A DNA stretch of 44,518 nt from Plebeiibacterium marinum (GCF_026013615.1 NZ_JAPDPI010000045.1:1-44518); one strand, 5' to 3'; counted from the first letter of the stretch, positions 24,366 to 32,286 are shown. Notes: generated by a model not told the origin, from the letters alone. Numbers and translations: made by a program.

Positions 24366-25493
24366 ATGGAAAGGAAAAATAAACTAACGGCATTAATATC
24401 TTTGCGATTTTTTTTTGCACTCCGAGTGTTTGCTAGTCATTTAAAACCTTTGATAGGTGATAATTATGTGTATAACTGGATATATGATAATGTGTTGTTT
24501 GTTCCTTTTGGGGTTTCTTTTTTTTATATCCTAAGCGGATTTGTATTATCATATTCCTATAGAGATAGGTTTATTGATAATTCGAAATTATTGGGTGATT
24601 TTTATTTAGATAGATTTATAAGAATCTATCCTTTGCATATAATGACCTTTTTAATAATTATGCCCATCTCTGATGAACTTTATTATTTTGGGAATATTAT
24701 TGGTTGGTTTACAAAAATATTCTCTTCGATATTTCTGATGCAGTCATTCATACCCTTGCGAAGTGTGTATTTTTCTTATAATGGCCCTTCGTGGAGCTTG
24801 TCAAATGCATTGTGGTTTTATGCAATATTTCCATTTGTTGTTATTTTGCTGAAAAAGATAACAATAAAAAGAGTTGTTTATATACTAGGGGGGCTATTTA
24901 TAGTCATGCCATTCTTAATGATCTCTGTAGATAAAGAATTTCAGCATTGGTTGTTTTATATAAATCCATTATTTAGGTCAATTGATTTTATATTGGGGAT
25001 AATATTATTTGAGATATATGAAAAGCTTAAATGCCTTAATATTGATAAAAGATATTATAGTGTTATGGAAGTTGGAAGTATAATTGCTTTCGTAATTTAT
25101 ATTGCCATGTGTAGAGCTATTCCCGAAGTTATAAGAGATTCATATAGCAATTGGCTTCCGTTATGTTTAATAATTATATCATTTTCGTTTGAGAAAGGTG
25201 TGATTTCAAAGATGTTCTTAAAAAATAAATTACTACTTTCATTAGGAAGTGTAAGTTTTGGGATTTTTATATTTCATAATGTTGTTATTAAGTACTTTAC
25301 TTTTTTAAATAATTATTTGGGAATTAAGGAACCCTTCATAATTGTAGCTATTGCTTTTATTGCTACAGTTGGGATTAGTTTTCTTTCAGCAAATTATCTA
25401 GAACGAAATATTGGTAGGTATCTAAAATGTAAGATTAAGAGTTTTGTAAATTCCAATTATATAAGAAGATTGCAAACTTATAGATTGAGATGA
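24366..25493 (+). CDS. Acyltransferase-3 family membrane protein (OafA-like)
   Basis: The 375-residue protein has about ten hydrophobic segments and the acyltransferase-3 signature: LISLRFFFALRVFASHL at the N-terminus with the conserved Arg and His, then FGVSFFYILSGFVLSYSYR, and RFIRIYPLHIM. Such proteins O-acetylate or otherwise acylate O-antigen or exopolysaccharide sugars at the inner membrane. I use the ATG at 24366 over a TTG one codon earlier. It is the fourth gene in the plus-strand run from 22615. The sugar and acyl group are not known. Confidence 0.88.
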   Translation: MERKNKLTALISLRFFFALRVFASHLKPLIGDNYVYNWIYDNVLFVPFGVSFFYILSGFVLSYSYRDRFIDNSKLLGDFYLDRFIRIYPLHIMTFLIIMPISDELYYFGNIIGWFTKIFSSIFLMQSFIPLRSVYFSYNGPSWSLSNALWFYAIFPFVVILLKKITIKRVVYILGGLFIVMPFLMISVDKEFQHWLFYINPLFRSIDFILGIILFEIYEKLKCLNIDKRYYSVMEVGSIIAFVIYIAMCRAIPEVIRDSYSNWLPLCLIIISFSFEKGVISKMFLKNKLLLSLGSVSFGIFIFHNVVIKYFTFLNNYLGIKEPFIIVAIAFIATVGISFLSANYLERNIGRYLKCKIKSFVNSNYIRRLQTYRLR

Positions 25494-25529
25494 ATATAAT
25501 GATAGTGATTAGAAGATGGGATTACAAGG

Positions 25530-25616
25530 ATGAAGGAAAATAAAAAACGGAGAGGTTATTTCAAGACTCTTTTGCAGCGAATAAGAAGGAATATAAGAAT
25601 TCTGCAGTATTTTTAA
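25530..25616 (+). CDS. Possible 28-residue basic peptide
   Basis: The ATG at 25530 opens a short frame encoding MKENKKRRGYFKTLLQRIRR followed by eight further residues. It is strongly basic and could form one amphipathic helix. It lies after the OafA-like gene on the same strand, and its stop overlaps the stop of the convergent ATP-grasp gene by a few bases. I recognise no family. It may be chance or the remnant of a larger gene. Confidence 0.2.
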   Translation: MKENKKRRGYFKTLLQRIRRNIRILQYF

Positions 25617-26839
25617 TTGCTATTTTCTTTTGTATTTAGATTTATTGAAAAGTAACGGTAGGGATTAGTTATCACATCTCTAACAATCTTTTTATTAGGG
25701 GCCTTTATAATATATATGGAAATGATATCGTCGGGGCCGGGGTAATCTGTTATATATTCACCTTTATTTTTAAATTGAAAATCTTGCATTATTTCAAGTT
25801 GATTGTTGTTACATGAAACCGAATTGAAAATGCCAATAGTATTTGATCGTAAAATTAGTTGAAATATATTTGGATTAATTGAATGATATGGGATACTAAT
25901 ATTTTTACCTATTGCTAAATCCAGTGCATATTGAAAAATATCAAGATCGCATACATAACCAATTGTTTTAGGTATATAATTGCCTCCAAAACGAGGTGCT
26001 ATCTCAATGAAATATACATTTTCATTATTATCAATCCTTAGTTCAATATTAAGACCTCCATTTTTGTAGTCAATTAGTTCAATAAATCTATTAAGTTCAG
26101 ATTGTATTTTATTTAGAATGCGCAGGGGAATAGAGCATGGAAATACAGTAGCTATAGGAGAGAATTTATGTGTGTCTTTGCCAAAATATTGGTCGCCAAA
26201 ACAATAAAATATTATTTTGTTGTTTTGTACAATGCTATCTCCATGAATTTGATTAAACTTGGATTCAATATATTTCTCAATGATAACTTTTTTTTCAATT
26301 GAAAATTCTAATGCTTGAAAAATTTTTTGTTTTAGCTCCTCAATGTCTTTTGCGATAAAAACACCCTTGCTACCAGTTCTATCAGTAGGTTTAATAATTA
26401 TCGGAAAGTCAATTGACTTAAGATTAACATCTTCATACTTCTCTATAGTTTGATATTTAGGACAATTAAAGGAGTTAGCTTTTAGAAATGATCTAAAGTA
26501 GTTTTTATTTGCCATTATTTTAACAGCATTTGGTTTACTGCCTGGAAGATTTAATTGGTGAGATATATATGCTGCAGGCAGTGCTCCAATATCGTTACTT
26601 AACGTCATGATTGCATTGATTTTCTCTTTTTTAGAGAATTTTAGTAAGGCAGGCGTGTCTAATAAATCAATGTTTTTAAATTTTGTTGAATATTTATGAC
26701 CAATATTATTCGGATTATTGTCGCAAGTTATTGCGATATACCCACGTTTTAAAATTTCATTAATGATATCAATATGATCAAATAGTGCTGGAATAACAAG
26801 AATTTTTTTCTCTTGTTTATTATCATTTTTTAATTTCAT
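25613..26839 (-). CDS. ATP-grasp domain ligase
   Basis: The 408-residue protein has the ATP-grasp layout. There is an N-terminal Rossmann-like part (KILVIPALFDHIDIINEIL), a linker with NKNYFRSFLK, and the ATP-binding lid FPIIIKPTDRTGSKGV. The catalytic part contains NGGLNIELRIDNNENVYFIE and IAPRFGGNYIPKT, with the Glu and Asn metal contacts. The family joins a carboxylate to an amine or thiol through an acyl phosphate. In a glycan cluster it may attach an amino acid or other carboxylate to a sugar, by inference. It is the only gene in 22615-30651 on the minus strand and sits between an acyltransferase and a glycosyltransferase, which suggests a later insertion or inversion. Confidence 0.82.
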   Translation of the reverse strand: MKLKNDNKQEKKILVIPALFDHIDIINEILKRGYIAITCDNNPNNIGHKYSTKFKNIDLLDTPALLKFSKKEKINAIMTLSNDIGALPAAYISHQLNLPGSKPNAVKIMANKNYFRSFLKANSFNCPKYQTIEKYEDVNLKSIDFPIIIKPTDRTGSKGVFIAKDIEELKQKIFQALEFSIEKKVIIEKYIESKFNQIHGDSIVQNNKIIFYCFGDQYFGKDTHKFSPIATVFPCSIPLRILNKIQSELNRFIELIDYKNGGLNIELRIDNNENVYFIEIAPRFGGNYIPKTIGYVCDLDIFQYALDLAIGKNISIPYHSINPNIFQLILRSNTIGIFNSVSCNNNQLEIMQDFQFKNKGEYITDYPGPDDIISIYIIKAPNKKIVRDVITNPYRYFSINLNTKENSN

Positions 26840-26859
26840 GTTTTTTTATTTGCATAATA

Positions 26860-26867
26860 CAAATCTA
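26860..26867 (-). promoter_or_regulatory. -7 box of the ATP-grasp gene
   Basis: The minus strand reads TAGATTTG, a perfect -7 match 21 bases before the start, giving a leader of about 14 bases. No -33 TTG is visible. Confidence 0.45.
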
Positions 26868-26923
26868 ACGTATTATATATAGTTTAATTTTAATAGTTAG
26901 AAAAGTTTTATAATTTAATTTTA

Positions 26924-28018
26924 ATGAAAGTATTATTGTTAGGAGAGTTTAGTGGGATGCATCATAATTTATCAGTGGGATTGAAAGAATTGGGTGTTGA
27001 TGTTACTTTAGCTTCGGATGGAGATGCATGGAAAAATTATGAAAGGGATATTGATTTAGCGCGTGATTTTAAAAAGAGCAAGGGAGAGTTTTTGGTGAAA
27101 GTATTAAAGGTTTTGCCAAAATTATCCAGATATGATATTGTACAGTTGAATAGCTACAAGTTTCTGTATGGGACTCCTTTCTTTAATGAAATAATGTTTA
27201 AGAGTTTAACTGTTTTAAATAAAAACGTATTTCTGGGTGCACATGGCATGGATCCAGTGTATATTAATTATGCTTTAGCTAAAAAGTTAAAGTACTCAGT
27301 TTTTCAAATTCCCGAAATTCAACGAGACCAACATATTGTTATGCTAAAAGATGTAGCGAGTAATTCTCAAGAAATAAGGCTTAATAATAGTATTGCCAAA
27401 CATGCAAAAGGGATTGTTGCTTCAGCAGTGGGCTACTATCAAGCATATAGTGAATGTTTCCCTAATAAAATAAAATATATCCCTTTGTCAATTGATACGC
27501 GTAATTACAAGTACGTAAGTTCCATTGGTTCTAACCCCAGAAAGATAAAGTTTTTTTTAGGTTTGATGAATGGTAGAGTCAAAAGAAAGGGTACGGATGT
27601 TATACTAAGGGTGTTAAAAAAGTTAGAGAAGAATTATCCTAGTGATGTTGAGGTGACAGTTGTGCATTCTGTGCCATTTAAGCAATACCAGAAATTATTA
27701 AATTCCTCACATGTTTTATGTGACCAGTTATATGCTTATGGAATAGGACTTAATGGTATAATAGGGCTGTCAAAAGGATTAATAGTTGCCGGAGGGGCGG
27801 ATGAAGATATGTATGAAGCTCTGGGTGAGTATAAAAACCGACCTATAATAGATATTAATACTACGGAAAGTGAAATGCTAAAATCATTTGAGTTCCTTTT
27901 AGACAATAAAAAAATATTAAATGAGTTATCCTTAAAGAGTCGGGATTTTGTTGTAAAACATCATGATTCGATCAAGGTAGCGCAAGAGTACCTTGATTTC
28001 TGGAAACAAAATTTATGA
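26924..28018 (+). CDS. Glycosyltransferase, GT-B fold (GT4-like)
   Basis: The 364-residue protein has the GT-B pattern. An N-terminal VLLLGEFSGMHHNLSVGLKEL gives the glycine-rich acceptor-side loop, and KYIPLSIDTRNYKY marks the domain linker. A C-terminal donor-binding domain includes KIKFFLGLMNGRVKRKGTDV and EVTVVHSVPF. The usual EX7E motif is not clear, as the corresponding region reads YAYGIGLNGIIGLSKG, so it is a divergent member. It is cytosolic or membrane-associated and would add a sugar to a lipid-linked glycan. Its stop overlaps the start of the flippase gene by four bases (ATGA). Confidence 0.78.
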   Translation: MKVLLLGEFSGMHHNLSVGLKELGVDVTLASDGDAWKNYERDIDLARDFKKSKGEFLVKVLKVLPKLSRYDIVQLNSYKFLYGTPFFNEIMFKSLTVLNKNVFLGAHGMDPVYINYALAKKLKYSVFQIPEIQRDQHIVMLKDVASNSQEIRLNNSIAKHAKGIVASAVGYYQAYSECFPNKIKYIPLSIDTRNYKYVSSIGSNPRKIKFFLGLMNGRVKRKGTDVILRVLKKLEKNYPSDVEVTVVHSVPFKQYQKLLNSSHVLCDQLYAYGIGLNGIIGLSKGLIVAGGADEDMYEALGEYKNRPIIDINTTESEMLKSFEFLLDNKKILNELSLKSRDFVVKHHDSIKVAQEYLDFWKQNL

Positions 28019-29322
28019 TAGGAAGGTTACAAGAGGTTTTGAAAACCTCAATTTTCAAATTGACTATAAAGTATACTAATAATGAGCTGGTTAAAGTTTC
28101 AAGTAAAAACCTAATTCAAGTTTTGATAAAGTTATTGTTAGGGTTTTTAAATATTAAAGTTATTTCCGTTATGCTTGGAAGTTCTGGTATGGCTGTGGTT
28201 AGCCAGTTTTTCAACGTAATTCAATTTTTTTCCAACCTGGCCAACGGAGGTATCATTCATGGCGTAACAAAGTTAACTGCACAATATGATTATTCTATAA
28301 AAAGGGTTAAGTTGATAATAGGTAATTCATTTATACTTACGATTGTATTTTCTGTAATTATAAGTATTTTCCTTTTCTGTTTTGCCGAAACAATAGCTGT
28401 AAACTTTTTGTATGATCACCAATTTACAGGAATAGTAAGAGGAGCAGGTTTTTTGGCGTTTTCATTGGCCATGAATAGTATTTTACTAGCATTTTTAAAT
28501 GGGCTACAGCAGAATAGGAAGTTTATTCTTTTAAATAGCTATTCAGCCATAATAGCTGCGTTAGTAATGATTCCCTTTGTGTATTTTGGTGGGATCAAAG
28601 GTGCATTTTTTGCACAGTATATATCTAGCTTTATAATACTTGGTATAGGCTGGTTTATGTCTAGAAAACAAATTCCTAGAATAAAAGAATTGGTGTATAT
28701 TATTGGGATTTCAAAGAGGTTGTTGTTGTTTGGTTTAATGATTCTAATAGCATCAAGCCTTAAGCCTTTAACAAAAATCGTCGCAAGAAATATTATTGTA
28801 AATTTGTGTTCGATACATGAAGCAGGATGGTGGGATGGGATTAACAAAATTTCATTAACTTTTCACAGCGTTATTACTAGTGCGCTAGCGTTGTATTTTT
28901 TGCCCCGTATATCTAAACTTTCAAAATTTGAAATAATTAGTAAGGAAATAAGGAATTCAATGGCATTGGTTGTTCCTTTAGTTCTGGTGTTAAGTATTTT
29001 GTTGGTTGTATTTAAAGATCATATTATTACTGTCATTTTCACAGAACAATTTCGGGGAATGAAAGATTTGTTTCTTTTTCAATTTATAGGTGATGTGATT
29101 AGAGTAGTAAATTGGTTTTTAATCATGACTGTTATATTAAAAGAGAAGGTTAAGTCTTATATCATTCTTGAGTTATTGATGGCAATTGTAGCCCCATTGA
29201 ATGTATATTTTTTTGTTAAAGAAATTGGGATAGTTGGTGTTTCATATGCATATGCTCTTAGTGCTTTAATATACTTTTTAGGAACCTTAGTCGTTTATTT
29301 AAGGATGGTAAATGATAAGTAG
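28015..29322 (+). CDS. Wzx-type oligosaccharide flippase
   Basis: The 435-residue protein is made of about 12 hydrophobic membrane segments with little else, and its opening (SSKNLIQVLIKLLLGFLNIK, then VISVMLGSSGMAVVSQFFN) is typical of O-antigen translocases of the MOP superfamily. Such proteins flip undecaprenyl-linked repeat units across the inner membrane. It overlaps the upstream glycosyltransferase by four bases. Together with the two glycosyltransferases it defines this region as a polysaccharide assembly cluster of the Wzx/Wzy type. No Wzy polymerase is recognisable in the window. Confidence 0.88.
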   Translation: MIGRLQEVLKTSIFKLTIKYTNNELVKVSSKNLIQVLIKLLLGFLNIKVISVMLGSSGMAVVSQFFNVIQFFSNLANGGIIHGVTKLTAQYDYSIKRVKLIIGNSFILTIVFSVIISIFLFCFAETIAVNFLYDHQFTGIVRGAGFLAFSLAMNSILLAFLNGLQQNRKFILLNSYSAIIAALVMIPFVYFGGIKGAFFAQYISSFIILGIGWFMSRKQIPRIKELVYIIGISKRLLLFGLMILIASSLKPLTKIVARNIIVNLCSIHEAGWWDGINKISLTFHSVITSALALYFLPRISKLSKFEIISKEIRNSMALVVPLVLVLSILLVVFKDHIITVIFTEQFRGMKDLFLFQFIGDVIRVVNWFLIMTVILKEKVKSYIILELLMAIVAPLNVYFFVKEIGIVGVSYAYALSALIYFLGTLVVYLRMVNDK

Positions 29323-29331
29323 AAAGAACCT

Positions 29332-29496
29332 ATGAGGGTTCAAAAGATGGATAAAAAACTGAAAATTGGATTGATTTGTAATTTAAGAGTAGTGCTGCTT
29401 ATTGTTTTAAAGCGTTCTTTTTCTGCTGTGTTTTTTAAATGGATATATTTTAAAACTATGATAGGTATGGAAGTTAGTACTTTATTATTCATATAA
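29332..29496 (+). CDS. Possible 54-residue membrane-associated peptide or gene remnant
   Basis: The ATG at 29332 starts ten bases after the flippase stop. The product is MRVQKMDKKLKIGLICNLRV followed by a hydrophobic and basic stretch with VLLIVLKRSFSAVFFKWIYF. It faintly recalls the first part of hexapeptide-repeat acetyltransferases from glycan clusters, but no hexapeptide repeats follow. It may be a small gene, a remnant of a deleted transferase, or chance. The rest of the 246-base gap before the next glycosyltransferase holds no other feature. Confidence 0.25.
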   Translation: MRVQKMDKKLKIGLICNLRVVLLIVLKRSFSAVFFKWIYFKTMIGMEVSTLLFI

Positions 29497-29568
29497 ATGA
29501 GATTGTTTATTTTTTCTATAATAGCATGCTAGATTGGCGTATGTAGCTATTTTTTAAATGGGTAACCA

Positions 29569-30651
29569 ATGAAAATAACATATTTTATACATTCTTTAAA
29601 TATAGGGGGGGTGACAAGGGCATTTGTTAATCAGGCAAATGAGCTAAGTGTTCGGGGGTATGATGTGGACTTTGTTATTTGTAACCATACGGGCGAGCTT
29701 TTTCATGAACTTTCAGAAGATGTTAATCTAATAAGCTTTGGAAACAAAAGGATTACGCAATCTTTTTTTGATTTCATTATGTATTTAAAGAAGTGTCGGC
29801 CTAGTTATGTTATAACAGGATCTAATGTGCAAAATGAGTTTGTGATTTTTTCAAATATTATCTGTGGTAGTATAACAAAGGTGATAGCCACTCAAAGAAA
29901 CTATTTTGACATTGAATTAAAGGATAAATTTGTATATGGAAAGTATTATAGAGTGTTTATGAGGCTTTTGTATCCTAAGGCCTTTAGGGTTATTGCTGTT
30001 TCTGATGGGATAAAGTCATTGTTGGAGGAGCTTCTGCCCAATCAAAAAATCATAAGGATTTATAATCCGTTTGATAAAAAAGAAATAGAAAAAAAAGCGT
30101 TAAAGTCGTCATATGAAAAAGATTTAATTCCTAAAAAATACATTTTCATCGGAGCAAGACTTGTTGATATTAAGAATTTGATCTTGTTAATTGATTCATT
30201 TTCAATTTTAATAAAAAGGCACACGGAATATAATTTAATCATTTCTGGAGAAGGTGATCAAAAACATAATCTTGTAAAGTTAGTTGAAAAATATAAAATA
30301 TCAGAACGGGTTATTTTTACAGGTAATCTGCCTAATTGTTACTATCTGCTAAAAAAGGCGAGTATAGTTGCTGTAACTTCGCTATGTGAAGCCCTCCCTG
30401 GAATAATAATTGAGTCGCTGATGCTCAATAAAACTGTTGTATCAACTCCAAATGCCGGAGCTGTCGAAATACTAGAAAATGGCAAATATGGATATATATC
30501 AAAATCTTTTGATGATGCCGAAGAGTTTGCCTCTTTGATGGAAACGGCAATAGATAATCCAATAGATCCTCAATTGTTAAAGAACAGGGCAAAAGATTTT
30601 GATAGTGAAACCGTGATTAAAGAGTATGAGAAGCTATTCCTGCCTTCTTAA
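29569..30651 (+). CDS. Glycosyltransferase family 4 protein
   Basis: The 360-residue protein is a retaining GT-B transferase. The N-terminal acceptor domain starts with YFIHSLNIGGVTRAFVNQA, the linker includes RVIAVSDGIKSLL and IYNPFD, and the donor domain has KYIFIGARLVDIKNL, LIISGEGDQKHNL and RVIFTGNLPN. The catalytic EX7E motif is seen in EALPGIIIESL, followed by VVSTPNAGAVEIL. Its role is to add a sugar during repeat-unit assembly on the cytosolic side. It ends the glycan cluster, and its stop abuts the convergent radC stop with no spacer. Confidence 0.92.
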   Translation: MKITYFIHSLNIGGVTRAFVNQANELSVRGYDVDFVICNHTGELFHELSEDVNLISFGNKRITQSFFDFIMYLKKCRPSYVITGSNVQNEFVIFSNIICGSITKVIATQRNYFDIELKDKFVYGKYYRVFMRLLYPKAFRVIAVSDGIKSLLEELLPNQKIIRIYNPFDKKEIEKKALKSSYEKDLIPKKYIFIGARLVDIKNLILLIDSFSILIKRHTEYNLIISGEGDQKHNLVKLVEKYKISERVIFTGNLPNCYYLLKKASIVAVTSLCEALPGIIIESLMLNKTVVSTPNAGAVEILENGKYGYISKSFDDAEEFASLMETAIDNPIDPQLLKNRAKDFDSETVIKEYEKLFLPS

Positions 30652-31356
30652 TTAAACCATCTCCCCCTCGTCAGCAAAACTATAATACCTTCCGTCAGCA
30701 ACAATAATGTGGTCCAGAACGGGTATATCCATAATCTTTCCCGCTTCCGTTAGTTTTTTTGTTATAGTTTTATCCTGAGAGCTAGGTGTTTTGTTGCCTG
30801 ATGGGTGGTTGTGGCATAAAATTATGGAAGACGCCAGTTGTTCAATGGCCGATTTCATGATCAGCCTGCAATCTATAACTGTTCCGGCTATCCCTCCCTG
30901 GCTAATTTTTTGTGTAGTTATAACTTTGTTGCTTCTGTTTAACAAAACAACCCAAAATTCCTCATGTGGTATATCGCCCAAAGTGGGGTGCATCAGTTCA
31001 AAGATATCCCTGCTACAGGTAATCTGGCTCTTTTCTTGTATCTCGTTTAATTTCCGTCTTCTGCCCAGTTCCATTGCTGCTACTATTGATATGGCTTTAG
31101 CCTGGCCTATGCCATGATACTGCTTTTGAAGATGGTCGATGGATTTTTTGCCGAGTTCGTTTAGATTGTTATTAACATCATGCAAAATTCTCTTGGAAAC
31201 ATCAACGGCGGATTCCTTCCTGTTTCCTGATCCAATTAATATGGCAATAAGTTCTGCATTTGATAGACTGGAAAGTCCTTTGGTAATTAACTTCTCTCTT
31301 GGGCGGTCTTCTACTGCCCAGTTTTTAATGCTTAGTTTATGGTAAGTCATGGTCAA
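30652..31356 (-). CDS. radC: RadC-family JAB/MPN domain protein
   Basis: The 234-residue protein matches RadC. The N-terminus has KNWAVEDRPREKL and the helix-hairpin-helix part LSNAELIAILIGSGNRKESA. The C-terminal JAMM metalloprotease-like domain has HEEFWVVLLNRSNKV, the zinc motif HNHPSGNKTPSSQD, and VLDHIIVADGRYYSFAD. The family is widespread and its true function is unsettled; the old DNA-repair label is doubtful. A second Met at residue 3 could also be the start. It is a single gene, and a dyad lies just upstream. Confidence 0.94.
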   Translation of the reverse strand: MTMTYHKLSIKNWAVEDRPREKLITKGLSSLSNAELIAILIGSGNRKESAVDVSKRILHDVNNNLNELGKKSIDHLQKQYHGIGQAKAISIVAAMELGRRRKLNEIQEKSQITCSRDIFELMHPTLGDIPHEEFWVVLLNRSNKVITTQKISQGGIAGTVIDCRLIMKSAIEQLASSIILCHNHPSGNKTPSSQDKTITKKLTEAGKIMDIPVLDHIIVADGRYYSFADEGEMV

Positions 31357-31362
31357 TGAAAG

Positions 31363-31427
31363 TGTTTGACAGTTGTTTTATAATATTTTACAACTAATGT
31401 AAGGATCTTAATTAACAATGTCAAACA
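31363..31427. promoter_or_regulatory. Nested dyad upstream of radC
   Basis: TGTTTGACA (31363-31371) and TGTCAAACA (31419-31427) are exact inverted copies 47 bases apart. Inside lie GTTGT and ACAAC, also inverted. The site spans the expected radC promoter region, so it may be an operator, though no regulator is suggested by the context. Confidence 0.35.
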
Positions 31428-31437
31428 TTATGCAAAC

Positions 31438-31468
31438 AAAAAAGCCTTCATGAATTTCATGAAGGCTT
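31438..31468 (-). terminator. Terminator of the tRNA-Glu/rpsT unit
   Basis: AAGCCTTCATGAA and TTCATGAAGGCTT form a 13-bp perfect stem separated by one base (the effective loop uses the inner pairs). Read on the minus strand it is followed by six T. It starts eight bases past the downstream tRNA-Glu. Confidence 0.92.
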
Positions 31469-31475
31469 CTTGTTG

Positions 31476-31547
31476 TACTCCGTAGGGGAATCGAACCCCT
31501 GTTACCAGGATGAAAACCTGGCGTCCTAACCCCTAGACGAACGGAGC
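31476..31547 (-). tRNA. tRNA-Glu (TTC), distal copy
   Basis: The 72-base minus-strand cloverleaf starts GCTCCGTTCGTCTAGGGG and has anticodon stem CCAGG/CCTGG around loop TTTTCAT with anticodon TTC. T arm is AGGGG/CCCCT. The first acceptor pair is G-T, and the discriminator is A. CCA is not encoded. It lies 14 bases after the rpsT stop. Confidence 0.96.
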
Positions 31548-31561
31548 AACTTTTAAAGCTG

Positions 31562-31813
31562 TTATAGCTTGTTGATATGCTTAGCTAACTTAGATTTTAA
31601 GTTAGAAGCTTTATTTTTATGAATAACGTTTCTTTTTGCTAATTTATCAAGCATAGCTGCAACTTTTGGAAACATTTCCGTAGCAGATTCTTTTTCAGAA
31701 CTATTACGTAACTTTTTCACTGCATTACGAGCTGTTTTAGCGTAATACTTATTGTGTAATCTTCTTTTTTCTGCTTGACGAATTCTCTTTAACGCCGATT
31801 TATGATTTGCCAT
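31562..31813 (-). CDS. rpsT: 30S ribosomal protein S20
   Basis: The 83-residue, very basic protein matches S20 from end to end. It starts [20 protein letters not shown], continues through [10 protein letters not shown], and ends in [18 protein letters not shown]. It binds 16S rRNA early in 30S assembly. The gene sits between two identical tRNA-Glu genes on the same strand, 37 bases after one and 14 bases before the other, with one promoter before and one terminator after the set. The mRNA is therefore likely freed by tRNA processing at both ends. Confidence 0.97.
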   Translation of the reverse strand: MANHKSALKRIRQAEKRRLHNKYYAKTARNAVKKLRNSSEKESATEMFPKVAAMLDKLAKRNVIHKNKASNLKSKLAKHINKL

Positions 31814-31850
31814 CTTCTTATCGTAATTATAATATCACTCTTTTTTTTCG

Positions 31851-31922
31851 TACTCCGTAGGGGAATCGAACCCCTGTTACCAGGATGAAAACCTGGCGTC
31901 CTAACCCCTAGACGAACGGAGC
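31851..31922 (-). tRNA. tRNA-Glu (TTC), proximal copy
   Basis: Base-for-base identical to the copy at 31476-31547. It is first in the tRNA-Glu / rpsT / tRNA-Glu transcript, 42 bases after the -7 box. Confidence 0.96.
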
Positions 31923-31963
31923 AAATTGATTTGGAACAGTTGTTTCATTCTCAAATGCGGATG

Positions 31964-31993
31964 CAAAGATATAGCAAATTTCATTCATACCAA
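31964..31993 (-). promoter_or_regulatory. Promoter of the tRNA-Glu/rpsT unit
   Basis: On the minus strand TTG is followed after exactly 19 bases by TATCTTTG, a full match to the Bacteroidetes promoter. This is the best promoter in the window, as expected for tRNA and ribosomal protein genes. Confidence 0.82.
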
Positions 31994-32115
31994 ATATTTT
32001 TATAAAAAAAAGCAATAAAAAATCGCAAAGAGCAGAATGTCAGGTAAATAAAATTTTAAAAAAATTAGGTGTCGGTAATATTTGGATAGTAATTTTTAAA
32101 ATCTGACATATATTA

Positions 32116-32147
32116 TTGTAATTTACGACATAACTTTTATAATTTTG
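32116..32147 (+). promoter_or_regulatory. Promoter of metK
   Basis: TTG at 32116-32118, a 21-base spacer and TAATTTTG at 32140-32147. The start point near 32153 gives a leader of about 134 bases, long enough for the riboswitch candidate it contains. Confidence 0.65.
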
Positions 32148-32173
32148 CAAACACAAATTAAAAGGTAAATAGG

Positions 32174-32226
32174 ATAGTGGATGGATTTGACTGATTGCAA
32201 CCACTCAAAAAAAGTGCTAAAATGCA
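32174..32226 (+). ncRNA. SAM-II riboswitch candidate before metK
   Basis: The stretch has the layout of an SAM-II (metX-type) aptamer. The P1 stem is AGTGG (32176-32180) with CCACT (32201-32205). The loop contains GATTTGACTGATTGCAA, and an A-rich linker leads to AGTGCTAAAA, which can fold back as the pseudoknot (GCA with TGC, ACT with AGT). The conserved GATTT, TTGCAA and GCTAAA blocks fit what I recall of the family. SAM-II is found in Bacteroidetes and alphaproteobacteria before methionine and SAM genes, and metK makes SAM, which fits. An upstream AGGATAG (32171-32177) can pair with CTATCCT (32246-32252), overlapping P1, and may serve as the switch. Confidence 0.75.
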
Positions 32227-32286
32227 TATATCTTTTCTTGATAAGCTATCCTCATTATTATTTATTCATTTTATATTATTAATGTA

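Noticed and set aside
22615-30651. Horizontally inserted island with mobile elements
   Set aside because: The cluster is AT-rich and variable in content, but I found no transposase, integrase, tRNA edge or direct repeats bounding it.
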